A stretch of 64,000 bases of DNA from Novosphingobium naphthalenivorans NBRC 102051. Lineage in GTDB: Bacteria > Pseudomonadota > Alphaproteobacteria > Sphingomonadales > Sphingomonadaceae. The DNA is taken from contig NZ_BCTX01000009.1 of assembly GCF_001590985.1 (NCBI RefSeq), forward strand, positions 26,691 through 90,690. The letters run 5' to 3'. Position 1 is the stretch's first letter, and every line of letters starts with the position of its first letter. Below, one piece after another: positions 46,567-57,476 of the stretch. Below the pieces are notes generated by a model. The model made no database searches, was not told the origin of the DNA, and saw nothing but the letters and a program-made list of their open reading frames with translations. A program made the position numbers and the translations under genes.

Positions 46567-46969
46567 GAGCGGCCAGTGCCCGGCGCGCGCCCCGGGCGGA
46601 ATGGGGGGAGAGGCGCGCGCCGAGGCGTTTCCCGGCGCAAGGGGCACCGGGAAACAGGCCTGGCAGCCGTCTGGGGCACGCCGAAGCCGAGGCCCGCCGT
46701 TGCGGCTGATGGCAGTCGTATCGCCTGAAGCCTTTCGGGGGGGCAAAGGCTCCAGGAATCGGCCGGACTGTACCGGCATTGAGAATTCAGCCGCCAATCC
46801 TCCCGCAATGCGGCGAGTCAGGCGGTTAAATTCTATACTGAGGAGTATATATTCGTGCGGGGAAGGCGGTCAAGCGCCTTTCTGTACCGGGCGGTAAATC
46901 CGTTCTTCGAGGCCGGTTTCAAGCGGGGAACCGAGCGTCCAATTCCCCAGGCGTCGTTGCCGTACGGCT
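46567..46969. other. 403-bp intergenic region with tandem hairpins
   Basis: After the hydrolase stop come several GC-rich inverted repeats, listed separately. The rest, to 46969, holds no gene. A short AT-rich patch (TATACTGAGGAGTATATATTCG) lies at 46835-46857. The region is between convergent genes, so 3' end formation is its likely role. Confidence 0.5.
46581..46655. terminator. Two adjacent GC-rich hairpins after the CocE-type gene
   Basis: The first has perfect 11-bp arms (CGGCGCGCGCC at 46581-46591 and GGCGCGCGCCG at 46612-46622). The second has 9-bp arms (GTTTCCCGG at 46627-46635 and CCGGGAAAC at 46647-46655). No T-run follows either, so termination may be factor-assisted. Confidence 0.45.
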
Positions 46970-47584
46970 TCAGCGTCCCGGCCACATCGCCAGGAAGGTG
47001 TCGACGACATGCTGCAAGTCTTCCCGGCTCGCACCTCCCTGGGATTTGACGGCAAGCCCTTGCAGGACGGTCGTCAGGCATTGGGCCAGTGCTTTCGGGT
47101 CGATGCTCTCGGGTAAATCACCATCGGCCTTGGCGCGTTCCAGCCGTTCGACAACGGCCGCTTCGGACGATACGCGGCGGGCAATCACGTGCTCGCGCAG
47201 GGAGGGCGCTTCAGCCGCGCAGGCCACCATGCTGATGACGCCCAGGCACCCTTGCGGATCGATCGCCCCGCAATGGGTCTCCAGCGCTCCGTTCAGCAGG
47301 CGTTCTGCCACTCCTTTCGCAGAGGAGGCTTCCAGCGCGCGGCGGACGTAAGAGAGCTTTTCGCGCTCATAGAGGTCCAGCGCTTTCTTGAAGAGGGCTT
47401 CCTTGTTGCCGAAGCAGGCATAGAGGCTCGGCTTGGTGATGCCCATCGCCTCGGTCAGCTCGGCCATCGAAGCGCCTTCGTAGCCGTGCTCCCAGAACAC
47501 GCGCAAAGCACAGGCAAGTGCCTTGTCGGGATCGAATTCCCGCGGCCGGCCGCGTGCCTTGCTGGTGGTGGCAGAACATTCCAT
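46970..47584 (-). CDS. TetR-family transcriptional regulator
   Basis: 204-aa regulator. The helix-turn-helix AELTEAMGITKPSLYACFGN follows a GRPREFDPDKAL N-terminus. The C-terminal domain has GCLGVISMVACAAEAPSLRE. I start at ATG 47584 because the domain begins there. Its start codon overlaps a palindrome, so it probably represses itself. The convergent neighbour is the CocE-type hydrolase. The LigD-like gene is divergent and starts 120 bp away. Confidence 0.88.
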   Translation of the reverse strand: MECSATTSKARGRPREFDPDKALACALRVFWEHGYEGASMAELTEAMGITKPSLYACFGNKEALFKKALDLYEREKLSYVRRALEASSAKGVAERLLNGALETHCGAIDPQGCLGVISMVACAAEAPSLREHVIARRVSSEAAVVERLERAKADGDLPESIDPKALAQCLTTVLQGLAVKSQGGASREDLQHVVDTFLAMWPGR

Positions 47585-47597
47585 ACCAATCGGTATG
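47582..47597. promoter_or_regulatory. Palindromic operator overlapping the TetR start codon
   Basis: CATACC-AATC-GGTATG is a 6+4+6 palindrome that includes the start codon of the TetR gene. The core TACCAATCGGTA is a known type of TetR-family operator. The position suggests autorepression and possibly control of the divergent gene. Confidence 0.7.
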
Positions 47598-47704
47598 TAG
47601 TTGTCTGTAACCGTTTCGTCCAGTGCCGTGCGGGAATTGACCCGCACGGGAATGAGGCGGACGATGCCGGGGTTTACGCGAGTCTGAAAAAAGGGGAGCG
47701 TTCC

Positions 47705-48628
47705 TTGACCAAGCGGAGCGATGAGGGGGCGTCTGCGCGGGGCCAAGGTGCCGCCGATCCGCCGGGCGCCAGCGGGGTCACGCACCGCGAGCGCGTGATC
47801 TTTCCGGACACCGGGCAGACAAAGGGGGATCTGGCGGATTACTACGCGCGGATCGCTTCGCTGATGCTGCCGCACCTCACCGGGCGCCCGGTGAGCCTGT
47901 TGCGCTGTCCGCAGGGCCGGACGGAGACGTGTTTCTTCCAGAAGCACGACAGCGGCAGTCTCGGCGAGCATGTGCGCCATGTCGCCATCCGCGAGAAGGC
48001 GGGTGCGGCGAAGCCCTATATCTACCTCGATAGCGGCGATGGGCTACGCGATTGCGTGCAGATGGGCACGATCGAGTTCCATATCTGGGCTTGCCACGAA
48101 GGCAGCATCGAACAGCCGGACCGGATGATCTTCGATCTCGATCCGGACGAAGGGCTGGCCTTCTCCGAAGTCAAACGTGCGGCTGGTGATCTGCGCAGGC
48201 GCCTTGAAGGCAAGGGGCTTGCCAGCTTTCCCATGCTGACCGGCGGCAAGGGGATCCATGTCGTGGTGCCTTTGCGGCGCGGGCATGGCTGGGACGCCCA
48301 TAAGGACTTTGCGCGGGACCTTGCGGAAGCGCTGAGCCGCGACGAGCCGGACCGCTTCGTGGCGACAATGGCCAAGGTAAGGCGTGAGGGGAAGATTTTC
48401 ATCGACTGGCTGCGGAACCAGCGCGGGGCGACGGCCGTGGCACCCTATTCCGTGCGCGCCCGTTCCGGGGCGCCGGTCGCTGCGCCCGTGTCATGGGCAG
48501 AGCTGCAGGGGCTGGAGAACGCGGCCGCCTTCTCGATTTTCGATACGGATGCCCTGATCGAGCGGGCGCGGCGTGATGACTTGCAGGGCTGGGGGATCGC
48601 CGACCAGGAGCTGCCCGGCGCGGGATGA
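47705..48628 (+). CDS. Stand-alone LigD-type polymerase/primase domain protein
   Basis: 307-aa archaeo-eukaryotic primase-like domain found in LigD of bacterial end joining. Conserved parts are VSLLRCPQG, the metal-binding FDLDPDEGL (D-x-D), LTGGKGIHVVVPL, and FIDWLRNQRGATAVAPYSVRAR, the usual C-terminal signature. There is no ligase or phosphoesterase domain and no ku gene next to it. The start is TTG 47705 with GGGGAG upstream. The frame is open further upstream but overlaps the TetR gene. It may act with a separate ligase elsewhere. Confidence 0.87.
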   Translation: MTKRSDEGASARGQGAADPPGASGVTHRERVIFPDTGQTKGDLADYYARIASLMLPHLTGRPVSLLRCPQGRTETCFFQKHDSGSLGEHVRHVAIREKAGAAKPYIYLDSGDGLRDCVQMGTIEFHIWACHEGSIEQPDRMIFDLDPDEGLAFSEVKRAAGDLRRRLEGKGLASFPMLTGGKGIHVVVPLRRGHGWDAHKDFARDLAEALSRDEPDRFVATMAKVRREGKIFIDWLRNQRGATAVAPYSVRARSGAPVAAPVSWAELQGLENAAAFSIFDTDALIERARRDDLQGWGIADQELPGAG

Positions 48629-48676
48629 CGCGTCCGGCCGCGCGAACCTCAACTGTGGAAGCCGGGAACGTCTTTG

Positions 48677-49378
48677 TCAGGTGGCCGGTTTCGTGTGGTA
48701 TTCATAGCACTCGCAGGACAGTTCCCGGAGCTTGGCCGGATCGATGATCGTCAGAGTGCCTCGGCCCTGATCGATGGCCCCCGCACCGTTGAGCCGTCCG
48801 CAGGCGTCGCTGATGGTGGCAAGTCTGAGCCCGAAGACATTGGCCAGAGTTCTCTGTGTCAGTTCGAGATGGCTGCTGCCGGTACGGTCCAGCGCGCGAA
48901 GCAGCCATGTCGCGACGCGCTGGCTGGCTGAATGGACGCTGGCGCAGACGGCCGTCTGCATGGATTCGCGCATTCGCTTGAGAGAGCAGCGCTGCATGAC
49001 ATCACTGATAGGCGTGAACTGGGAAAGGGCCGCTCCAAGGTCGGTGACCGGCAGCCAGGATGCCGAACCGGAAATGGTCACTACCGCATGGTGCAGAAAG
49101 ACCTTCTCACCCAGAAAGTGCTCCACGCCGAGGAGACCGTCATTGCCCACCGACACGCATTCGACGGTTCGGCCATCACTGAGCATCCCTTGAAGGGAAA
49201 TGATCCCGCTGTGGGGGAAGATGACATGAATCAGCGGAGCGCCCGGTTCGTGAAGAACCTCACCCGACATGATCGCCTTCGTGAGCAGTCGCGACGCCAG
49301 AAAACTACGCGCCTCCGCCGGAAATGCATCGAAGATCGCGTTGTTTCGTTGTGTTGGAGAAGGCGTCGCTATCATCAT
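48677..49378 (-). CDS. Crp/Fnr-family transcriptional regulator
   Basis: 233-aa regulator. A cyclic-nucleotide-binding-like beta-barrel (FPHSGIISLQGMLSDGRTVECVSV) precedes a C-terminal helix-turn-helix (TQRTLANVFGLRLATISDACG). The N-terminal cysteine cluster of FNR is absent, so oxygen sensing by Fe-S is unlikely. Such Crp-like proteins are abundant in sphingomonads, and their ligands are unknown. It is transcribed away from the GGDEF-EAL gene. Confidence 0.85.
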   Translation of the reverse strand: MMIATPSPTQRNNAIFDAFPAEARSFLASRLLTKAIMSGEVLHEPGAPLIHVIFPHSGIISLQGMLSDGRTVECVSVGNDGLLGVEHFLGEKVFLHHAVVTISGSASWLPVTDLGAALSQFTPISDVMQRCSLKRMRESMQTAVCASVHSASQRVATWLLRALDRTGSSHLELTQRTLANVFGLRLATISDACGRLNGAGAIDQGRGTLTIIDPAKLRELSCECYEYHTKPAT

Positions 49379-49442
49379 TATCCGACTTTGGCGGAAATCG
49401 TAATTACTGCAATTTGGTAACTAAAAATTCACCATCCATATA

Positions 49443-49454
49443 TACGGTACCGTA
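49443..49454. promoter_or_regulatory. 12-bp palindrome TACGGTACCGTA in an AT-rich promoter region
   Basis: A perfect palindrome in an AT-rich stretch between the Crp/Fnr gene and the GGDEF-EAL gene. The AT-rich flanks (ATATA and AATATA) suggest an operator or promoter site. Confidence 0.45.
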
Positions 49455-49631
49455 AATATAAAATACTGGTGTCGGATTTTGGCAGGCAAGTGCTCCTTTC
49501 GAGCATGTATATGCGCAAATCGTATGCCGGAACAAGGAGAAGCGGTTTGGCAGTGTGCGTTTGTGCACCTGCTCGCTGCTGCCCGGCCATCTCCTGCAGA
49601 TCGCCGGATAGTTGGTCTTGGAGGAGTGCGA

Positions 49632-51836
49632 ATGGCGCGGGGGCGTGAGCGCGAACTGGCAGATAGGGGAAGGGCAGGCGCCGCAGCGCCTGTTTCCGGG
49701 GGTGTTCAGCCTGGCGGCGTGCCGCACGGTTGCGACGAGCTTCGGGCCTACAAGGAAGCCCTCAACAACGCTGCCATCGTTGCGAAGACGGACCTCCGTG
49801 GACGAATTGTCGATGTTAACCGGCAATTTTGCCTGATCAGTGAATACTGTCGCGAAGAACTTATTGGCCGGCCACATAGTGTGGTGAATAGTGGATTTCA
49901 CGACCGGGGTTTCTTCCGGAATCTGTGGGTGACGATTTCAAAGGGCGCCATCTGGCGCGGGGATATTTGCAACCGGGCCAAGTCGGGGCGCCACTATTGG
50001 GTCGATACGACTATCGTTCCCTTGCGGGAGCCGCAGGGGCAGGTATCGGGCTACCTGTCGATCCGGTTCGATGTGACCGACCGCAAACAGGCCGAAGCCG
50101 AGCTGGTCAAGGAACTGGGCCGGCGCGAAGTGGCCGAGGATCTTCTGCGAGACATCGTCGAAGCGGTGCCGTCGGGCATCGTTACCTTTGACTCCGACGG
50201 CAATTTCCAGTTCAGCAACCGGGCCTTTCACGAGTTGTACGGCCATGCGCCGGCGGGCAAGGAGCACGTCCAGCGCCGCGGATCGCTTTCCGTTCCGGTC
50301 GAGCGATTGCCTGAACTGGACGATTTGTGGCCGAACTTGCGCAAGGAAGACAGCCGGCGCCTGACCAAACCCTCTATCCGGCAGCTGGGTGCCGAGCAAT
50401 GGGTTCAGATCAACAACCGGCGGTCGACATCGGGCAATTTCGTATCGGTACAGACCGATATTTCGGATCTGAAGCGCGCTGAACTGCTGATCAAGTATCA
50501 GGCCGAGAAGGACGCCCTGACGGGATTGTCCAATCGCAGCGCCTTGCTGCGGCGCCTCAAGCGGTATGCGCAGTCCCGGCAGGGACAGGACAAGAAATTC
50601 GCTCTGATGCTTGTCGATCTCGATGACTTCAAGGCGGTCAACGATCGCCATGGGCACGATGGGGGTGACACGCTTCTGCAGATCGTGGCCCAGCGCATCC
50701 GCGCTTCCGTGCGAAAGGTCGACATGGTTGCCCGCCTTGGCGGCGACGAGTTCGCCATTCTGCTGCGGGACGTGGATCACCAGCGTGATGTGAGCAAGGC
50801 CGCTAAAGGGCTGCTGGAGACTCTTGGGCAGCCCGCCAGGCTCGGGCGGCGGAGCGTGGTGCCTTCGGGCAGTATCGGCGCATCGCTGTTTCCTCGCGAC
50901 GGGGCTACGCCGAAGGAATTGCTCAAGAACGCAGATCTCGCCCTTTATCAGGCCAAGTCTGCCGGCCGGAACCGTTGCACCGTTTACAGCAGCTCCATGC
51001 GGCGTGAACGCCAGCGGCGCGAGCGTCTGGTCGAAAAGCTGCGGGAAGCGATTTCCCGTGGTGAACTGGCCGTGGCCCTGCAACCGCAGAACGATGTCCG
51101 GTTTGCCCGGCACCATGGTTTCGAAGCGCTGGTGCGCTGGAAATCGGGAGGGCGGGATATCCCGCCGCCCGAGCTGATTTCAGCCGCCGAAGAGGCGGGG
51201 CTGATCTGCGAGGTGGGCTATCAGGTGATCGACAAGGGGCTTGCCGCGCTTGCCTGCCTGAAGCGGGAGAACCTGCAGCCCGGCACTGTCGCTTTCAATG
51301 TTTCGAGCGCTCAGCTGCTGCAGCCGGAGTTTGCCCCGCGTTTGCTTGAACTCATGCGCAAGTACGGCATCGAAGGTGCGGATGTCGAAATCGAAGTCAC
51401 TGAAAACGTCATACTCGACCGGTCTGCCGACGCTATCGCGCTCTCCTTGCGGGAACTCCACGCTTCGGGAATTTCGGTTGCGCTGGACGATTTCGGAACC
51501 GGGTACGCCTCGCTGATCCACTTGAAGCGGTTCCCCATCGACCGTTTGAAAATCGACCGCTCGTTCATCACCGGGATGCTGGAAGGCAAGAACGACGGCA
51601 TCATCGTGCGAACCATCATATCGCTGGCCCACAGCCTTGGCTTCACTGTCGTGGCCGAGGGCGTGGAAACACCGGCGCAATATCGCGAACTGTCCAATCT
51701 GGGGTGCGATTTCGTCCAGGGCTACCTGCTTGCCAAGCCCATGAACGAAGCGGCTGCGCGTGAATATCTGGCCGAGCAGCAGGGAAGCTGGCCTTCGCTG
51801 CACCGCGATCCCAACGGCGCCGGGCGACCGTTCTAA
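49632..51836 (+). CDS. PAS-GGDEF-EAL cyclic-di-GMP signalling protein
   Basis: 734-aa protein with two PAS domains (NNAAIVAKTDLRGRIVDVNR and DIVEAVPSGIVTFDSDGNF), a GGDEF cyclase domain (LGGDEFAIL intact) and an EAL phosphodiesterase domain. The EAL motif is in FEALVRW, with EVTENV, DDFGTGYASL, KIDRSFI and VVAEGVET all present. Both catalytic sites look intact, so it may synthesise and degrade c-di-GMP or switch between them. No membrane segment. ATG 49632 has GGAG at short spacing. The next gene starts 47 bp downstream. Confidence 0.92.
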   Translation: MARGRERELADRGRAGAAAPVSGGVQPGGVPHGCDELRAYKEALNNAAIVAKTDLRGRIVDVNRQFCLISEYCREELIGRPHSVVNSGFHDRGFFRNLWVTISKGAIWRGDICNRAKSGRHYWVDTTIVPLREPQGQVSGYLSIRFDVTDRKQAEAELVKELGRREVAEDLLRDIVEAVPSGIVTFDSDGNFQFSNRAFHELYGHAPAGKEHVQRRGSLSVPVERLPELDDLWPNLRKEDSRRLTKPSIRQLGAEQWVQINNRRSTSGNFVSVQTDISDLKRAELLIKYQAEKDALTGLSNRSALLRRLKRYAQSRQGQDKKFALMLVDLDDFKAVNDRHGHDGGDTLLQIVAQRIRASVRKVDMVARLGGDEFAILLRDVDHQRDVSKAAKGLLETLGQPARLGRRSVVPSGSIGASLFPRDGATPKELLKNADLALYQAKSAGRNRCTVYSSSMRRERQRRERLVEKLREAISRGELAVALQPQNDVRFARHHGFEALVRWKSGGRDIPPPELISAAEEAGLICEVGYQVIDKGLAALACLKRENLQPGTVAFNVSSAQLLQPEFAPRLLELMRKYGIEGADVEIEVTENVILDRSADAIALSLRELHASGISVALDDFGTGYASLIHLKRFPIDRLKIDRSFITGMLEGKNDGIIVRTIISLAHSLGFTVVAEGVETPAQYRELSNLGCDFVQGYLLAKPMNEAAAREYLAEQQGSWPSLHRDPNGAGRPF

Positions 51837-51883
51837 ACCGCTCTCGAAACCAGCCTCTCTCTCAATTCGACGAAGGAACAGCC

Positions 51884-53326
51884 ATGTCCACTGCATCTGC
51901 GACGATCGTACAAAGGCTCGACTTCTACGGGCTCGAAAGCCGAAATGACCGCGAGTTCCGGTTTATCGGCGAACTGCTGCGCCAGCATGCGCCGCAGGCC
52001 ATTGATGCCTTCTACGACAAGGTCGAGGCAACGCCCGAGGCGAAGCGGTTTTTCGCGTCGCGCGCGATGATGGATCATGCCGGCGAAAAGCAGCTGGCCC
52101 ATTGGAGCGGGATTTTCGATAACGCGCTGGACGGGGCCTATGTCGTCCGGGCCGAGAAGATCGGGCAAGTGCATGCGCGGATCGGTCTCGATGCCAGCCT
52201 CTACTTCGGGGCCTATGCGCAGATACTGGGGGCGCTGACCTACAAGGCCATTGCCCGGTCCTGGTGGGGACGACTGCCCGCCGTCCGGGGCATCGCCTCG
52301 ATCGTTGCCCGGCTCGTCAAGATCGCGTTGCTGGACATGGACATTGCGGTGACGACGATTTTCGCGACGAAGGAACAGGAACAGCGGGCCGTCATCCAGC
52401 AATTGGGCGAAGCCCTGCGCCGGGTGGCCCAGGGCGATCTCTGTGTGGAAATCGGCGAGCTGCCCAAAGATTACGAACAAGTGGGGAGAGACTTTTCCGA
52501 AGCGGTTGCTGCCCTGCGCGAGATGCTGTCCTCCGTGACCGAAACGTTCGACACGATCCGCACCGGTGCGGCGGAAATCAACGCTGCTTCGGCGGATCTG
52601 GCAGCGCGTACCGAACAGCAGGCGGCCTCCATCGAGGAAACTGCCGCAGCCATGCGGGAACTCACCGGCTCCGTTCAGCACACCGCGGTCACGGCCCACT
52701 CTGCCCGCGATACGACCGTGAAGGCCAATCACGACGCCAGCGAAGGTGGACGGATCGTGCTTGGGGCAGTCGATGCCATGACCGGGATCGACAGGAGTTC
52801 GGGCGAGATCGGACAGATCGTCGAGGTGATCGATGGCATTGCCTTTCAGACCAACCTGTTGGCGCTCAACGCGGGTGTCGAGGCGGCGCGCGCCGGGGAG
52901 TCAGGCAAGGGCTTCGCGGTTGTCGCCAACGAAGTGCGCGGGCTGGCGCAACGGGCGGCCGAGGCGGCCAAGGATATCAAGATGCTGATCGGCCAGAGTG
53001 CATCGCAAGTGCAGGTCGGCGTGGACCTGGTGGGCAAGACCGGCAATGCCTTCGAGCACATCGTCTCGCAGGTCGGACAAGTCGTGGATCAGGTCCAGCA
53101 GATTGCCGACAAGGCCCAGTTCCAGGCCAATAGCATAGCCCAGGTCAATGCGGCCGTTTCCGGCATGGACGAAATGACCCAGCAGAATGCCGCAATGGTC
53201 GAGCAGACCTCGGCCGCTGCGCGCAGCCTCCAGGATCAGGCCGATCGTGTTGCCGTGCTGGTCAGCCGTTTCAATATTGGCCGGACGCGCGCCGGGACCT
53301 CCGCTGATCACAGGCTTGTGGCGTGA
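51884..53326 (+). CDS. Globin-coupled methyl-accepting chemotaxis protein (HemAT-like)
   Basis: 480-aa soluble chemoreceptor. The N-terminal protoglobin sensor (about residues 10-160) contains KIGQVHARIGLDASLY with the likely haem-binding His. A HAMP-like linker leads to the signalling domain, whose tip reads EVIDGIAFQTNLLALNAGVEAARAGESGKGFAVVA. It should sense oxygen and signal to CheA. There is no transmembrane segment. It lies directly after the GGDEF-EAL gene, suggesting joint control of motility by oxygen and c-di-GMP. Confidence 0.93.
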   Translation: MSTASATIVQRLDFYGLESRNDREFRFIGELLRQHAPQAIDAFYDKVEATPEAKRFFASRAMMDHAGEKQLAHWSGIFDNALDGAYVVRAEKIGQVHARIGLDASLYFGAYAQILGALTYKAIARSWWGRLPAVRGIASIVARLVKIALLDMDIAVTTIFATKEQEQRAVIQQLGEALRRVAQGDLCVEIGELPKDYEQVGRDFSEAVAALREMLSSVTETFDTIRTGAAEINAASADLAARTEQQAASIEETAAAMRELTGSVQHTAVTAHSARDTTVKANHDASEGGRIVLGAVDAMTGIDRSSGEIGQIVEVIDGIAFQTNLLALNAGVEAARAGESGKGFAVVANEVRGLAQRAAEAAKDIKMLIGQSASQVQVGVDLVGKTGNAFEHIVSQVGQVVDQVQQIADKAQFQANSIAQVNAAVSGMDEMTQQNAAMVEQTSAAARSLQDQADRVAVLVSRFNIGRTRAGTSADHRLVA

Positions 53327-53402
53327 ATGGAGTGGTCGAGCCGTGAAATCTTCGGCGCGGCAAGGAAAGGAATGGTGGAATGCCGAAGACGCCGGGAAAC
53401 GG

Positions 53403-53654
53403 CTAGTTGACGTCCGAGCGACGGGGAAGGCAGAGGCCTTTCCCACTGAAAAAGCAGCATTTGTCTTTTCCGTAGATCTCCAGAAGAGATTCCCAGATCA
53501 GGCGCCACTGATCTTCCATAATGACAATGCGTTGCCCCTCGCCGGTATCGGGGTTGTGCGAGTGCAGAATGACATTGCCGTCGTCGAAATAAGCCAGTTT
53601 AAGTTCATGGCCTTCGCCGGCGCTGTCGCCAATATCTCTGATATGGATCGGCAT
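53403..53654 (-). CDS. Small hypothetical protein (83 aa)
   Basis: 83-aa protein without a signal peptide or membrane segment. It reads as an acidic beta-rich N-terminus (KLAYFDDGNVILHSHNPDTGEG) and a helix (WRLIWESLLEIYGKDK), ending with cysteines (KCCFF). I recognise no family. Composition and codon use look like a real protein. It is convergent with the chemoreceptor. A function is not proposed. Confidence 0.5.
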   Translation of the reverse strand: MPIHIRDIGDSAGEGHELKLAYFDDGNVILHSHNPDTGEGQRIVIMEDQWRLIWESLLEIYGKDKCCFFSGKGLCLPRRSDVN

Positions 53655-53862
53655 TCAGTTTAACCCAATCCCCATCTTTGCTCTTGGTGAATTCCCCGAA
53701 TCAGGTGTTTCACGGATATGGCATCTGCTCATGGCTTCGAAAACAGGATTATCTGTTACTGCGAGGCGCTTGCGAATTCTTTAACATTCTGGCGGCGCCG
53801 ATCGCGTGGAAAGGCGCGCGCCGTTTTTCGATCCAGAGCCCTTTTCCAATCCCGCGCCGCGC

Positions 53863-56130
<2,268 letters not shown>

Positions 56131-56813
56131 GAGTGTCCTGATTTTCCGGTTTCGAGCGATCGAAGGCCTGCCCTTAACAGCAGCCGCACAAGAATTACAG
56201 GCGCTGACAATCCAATGCGGCCTTACCTTCGCGTAGGTCCCGATATGCTTTCCGCAGGGGAAGTCCAGCCCCCATGCGAATAAAGCCGGCTGGGTGAGCC
56301 GATCGGCTGCGCCGCTGTTTCGGAGGTGTTTTCGCAGAGTCCGACGTGAGGATGGTGCGGTTCGACCTTGAAAGCGCTCCGATCCGGATCGGGCCGGGCT
56401 GATGGGGCCGGTGCAGGCCATCCTCGGGAATTTTTCCGGATCGCGGCGAAACCGCTTTCCGTATCCGTTGCCAACCTAAGCAAGACAATGAGAGCCCGTT
56501 AGCTCGACCATGTATGGAGAGCTTCGCATTAGATTGGTGTCAGCCTTGGCACTGCCGTCTCCCGCGGGCTGGGTTCCGGGGGCGGCGCGGCAAAAAATAC
56601 CATGCGTGACGGCGATCACGCGCAAGATTCGCCTGGTGCTCTAGGCATACGGTGCGACCCGAGGAATTCAGATGCTTTGTCTGACTTCCGATATAACTTT
56701 GGCCTGGCGGGCTTTGGGTTCGCTGGGCCATTTTTTTCGGCAATGCTGCCCGACAAGGCAGTTGACAGACCACATCCCCGGATATTGGGTGGGCTGGCAA
56801 TTCTTCACGGGGG
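56131..56813. other. 683-bp intergenic region, no gene seen
   Basis: Between the divergent maeB and Crp/Fnr genes. It contains a perfect 14-bp palindrome CCGATCCGGATCGG at 56379-56392 and a short TTGACA box at 56762-56767 that could be a -35 element. Short frames here overlap and lack resemblance to proteins. I see no RNA structure I can name. Confidence 0.45.
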
Positions 56814-57476
56814 ATGAACAGCTTGCTCGAAGCCGAACGGCTGGCCGTGATGCAGTCGGTATTTTCCTGCAGTCGCGAGGCTGCGGCCGCACTCGGCGCC
56901 GCAGTCAGGGAATTGAGCGTTCCCGCCAAGGGCGTGGTTGCCCGTCAGGGCGATATTGCCCATCATTGCTGGCTGGTCGTTGACGGTATTGCCCAGGCAC
57001 AGATCAATGCGCCCGACGGGCAGCTTATCCTGCTGGCATCCTATGGTCCCGGAGAACTGTTCGGCTGCTATCCCGAGCCGGCCGCGCTTCGCACGGATTT
57101 CGTTGCCATGGGGGCGCTGACGCTCTTTTCCATCAGGACCGCCGCGCTTGTCGATCTCGCCCGGAGCAATGCGGACGTGGGGCAAGGGCTCTCCGTGCTG
57201 CTGGCCAGACAGCTCGACTCCCTGCTCGATCGGATGGCGGCAAGGACGACACTCAGTGCCAACGGCCGGGTCTATGCCGAACTGTTGCGGCTGGCAGGCG
57301 ATACCCACCGGATCGCCCCGCCGCCGGTCTTGTCCGCGCTCGCGCTTACCGTGCATACAACGCGCGAAACCGCATCGCGGGCCATCGCGTCACTGGCCCG
57401 CCGCGGAATTGTCCGCCGCACGGACGAAGCGCTCGAAATTGTGGCCCCCAGATTACTTGCGGAGCTGATTGCCTGA
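56814..57476 (+). CDS. Crp/Fnr-family transcriptional regulator
   Basis: 220-aa regulator with a cNMP-like barrel (GVVARQGDIAHHCWLVVDGIAQ, YGPGELFGCYPE) and a C-terminal helix-turn-helix (ALTVHTTRETASRAIASLARRGI). It has no FNR-type cysteine set. A GGGGG stretch lies just before the ATG. The gene is convergent with the TPR-S/SLOG gene and their 3' ends overlap by 24 bp. It may influence that operon, but this is inference from position. Confidence 0.84.
   Translation: MNSLLEAERLAVMQSVFSCSREAAAALGAAVRELSVPAKGVVARQGDIAHHCWLVVDGIAQAQINAPDGQLILLASYGPGELFGCYPEPAALRTDFVAMGALTLFSIRTAALVDLARSNADVGQGLSVLLARQLDSLLDRMAARTTLSANGRVYAELLRLAGDTHRIAPPPVLSALALTVHTTRETASRAIASLARRGIVRRTDEALEIVAPRLLAELIA

Noticed and set aside
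46620..46780. Possible cobalamin-type riboswitch (GGCACCGGGAAAC stretch)
   Set aside because: The rest of the consensus (the box near GCCCCCGCAACTG) is absent, and no gene for cobalamin use follows. It is better explained as hairpins.
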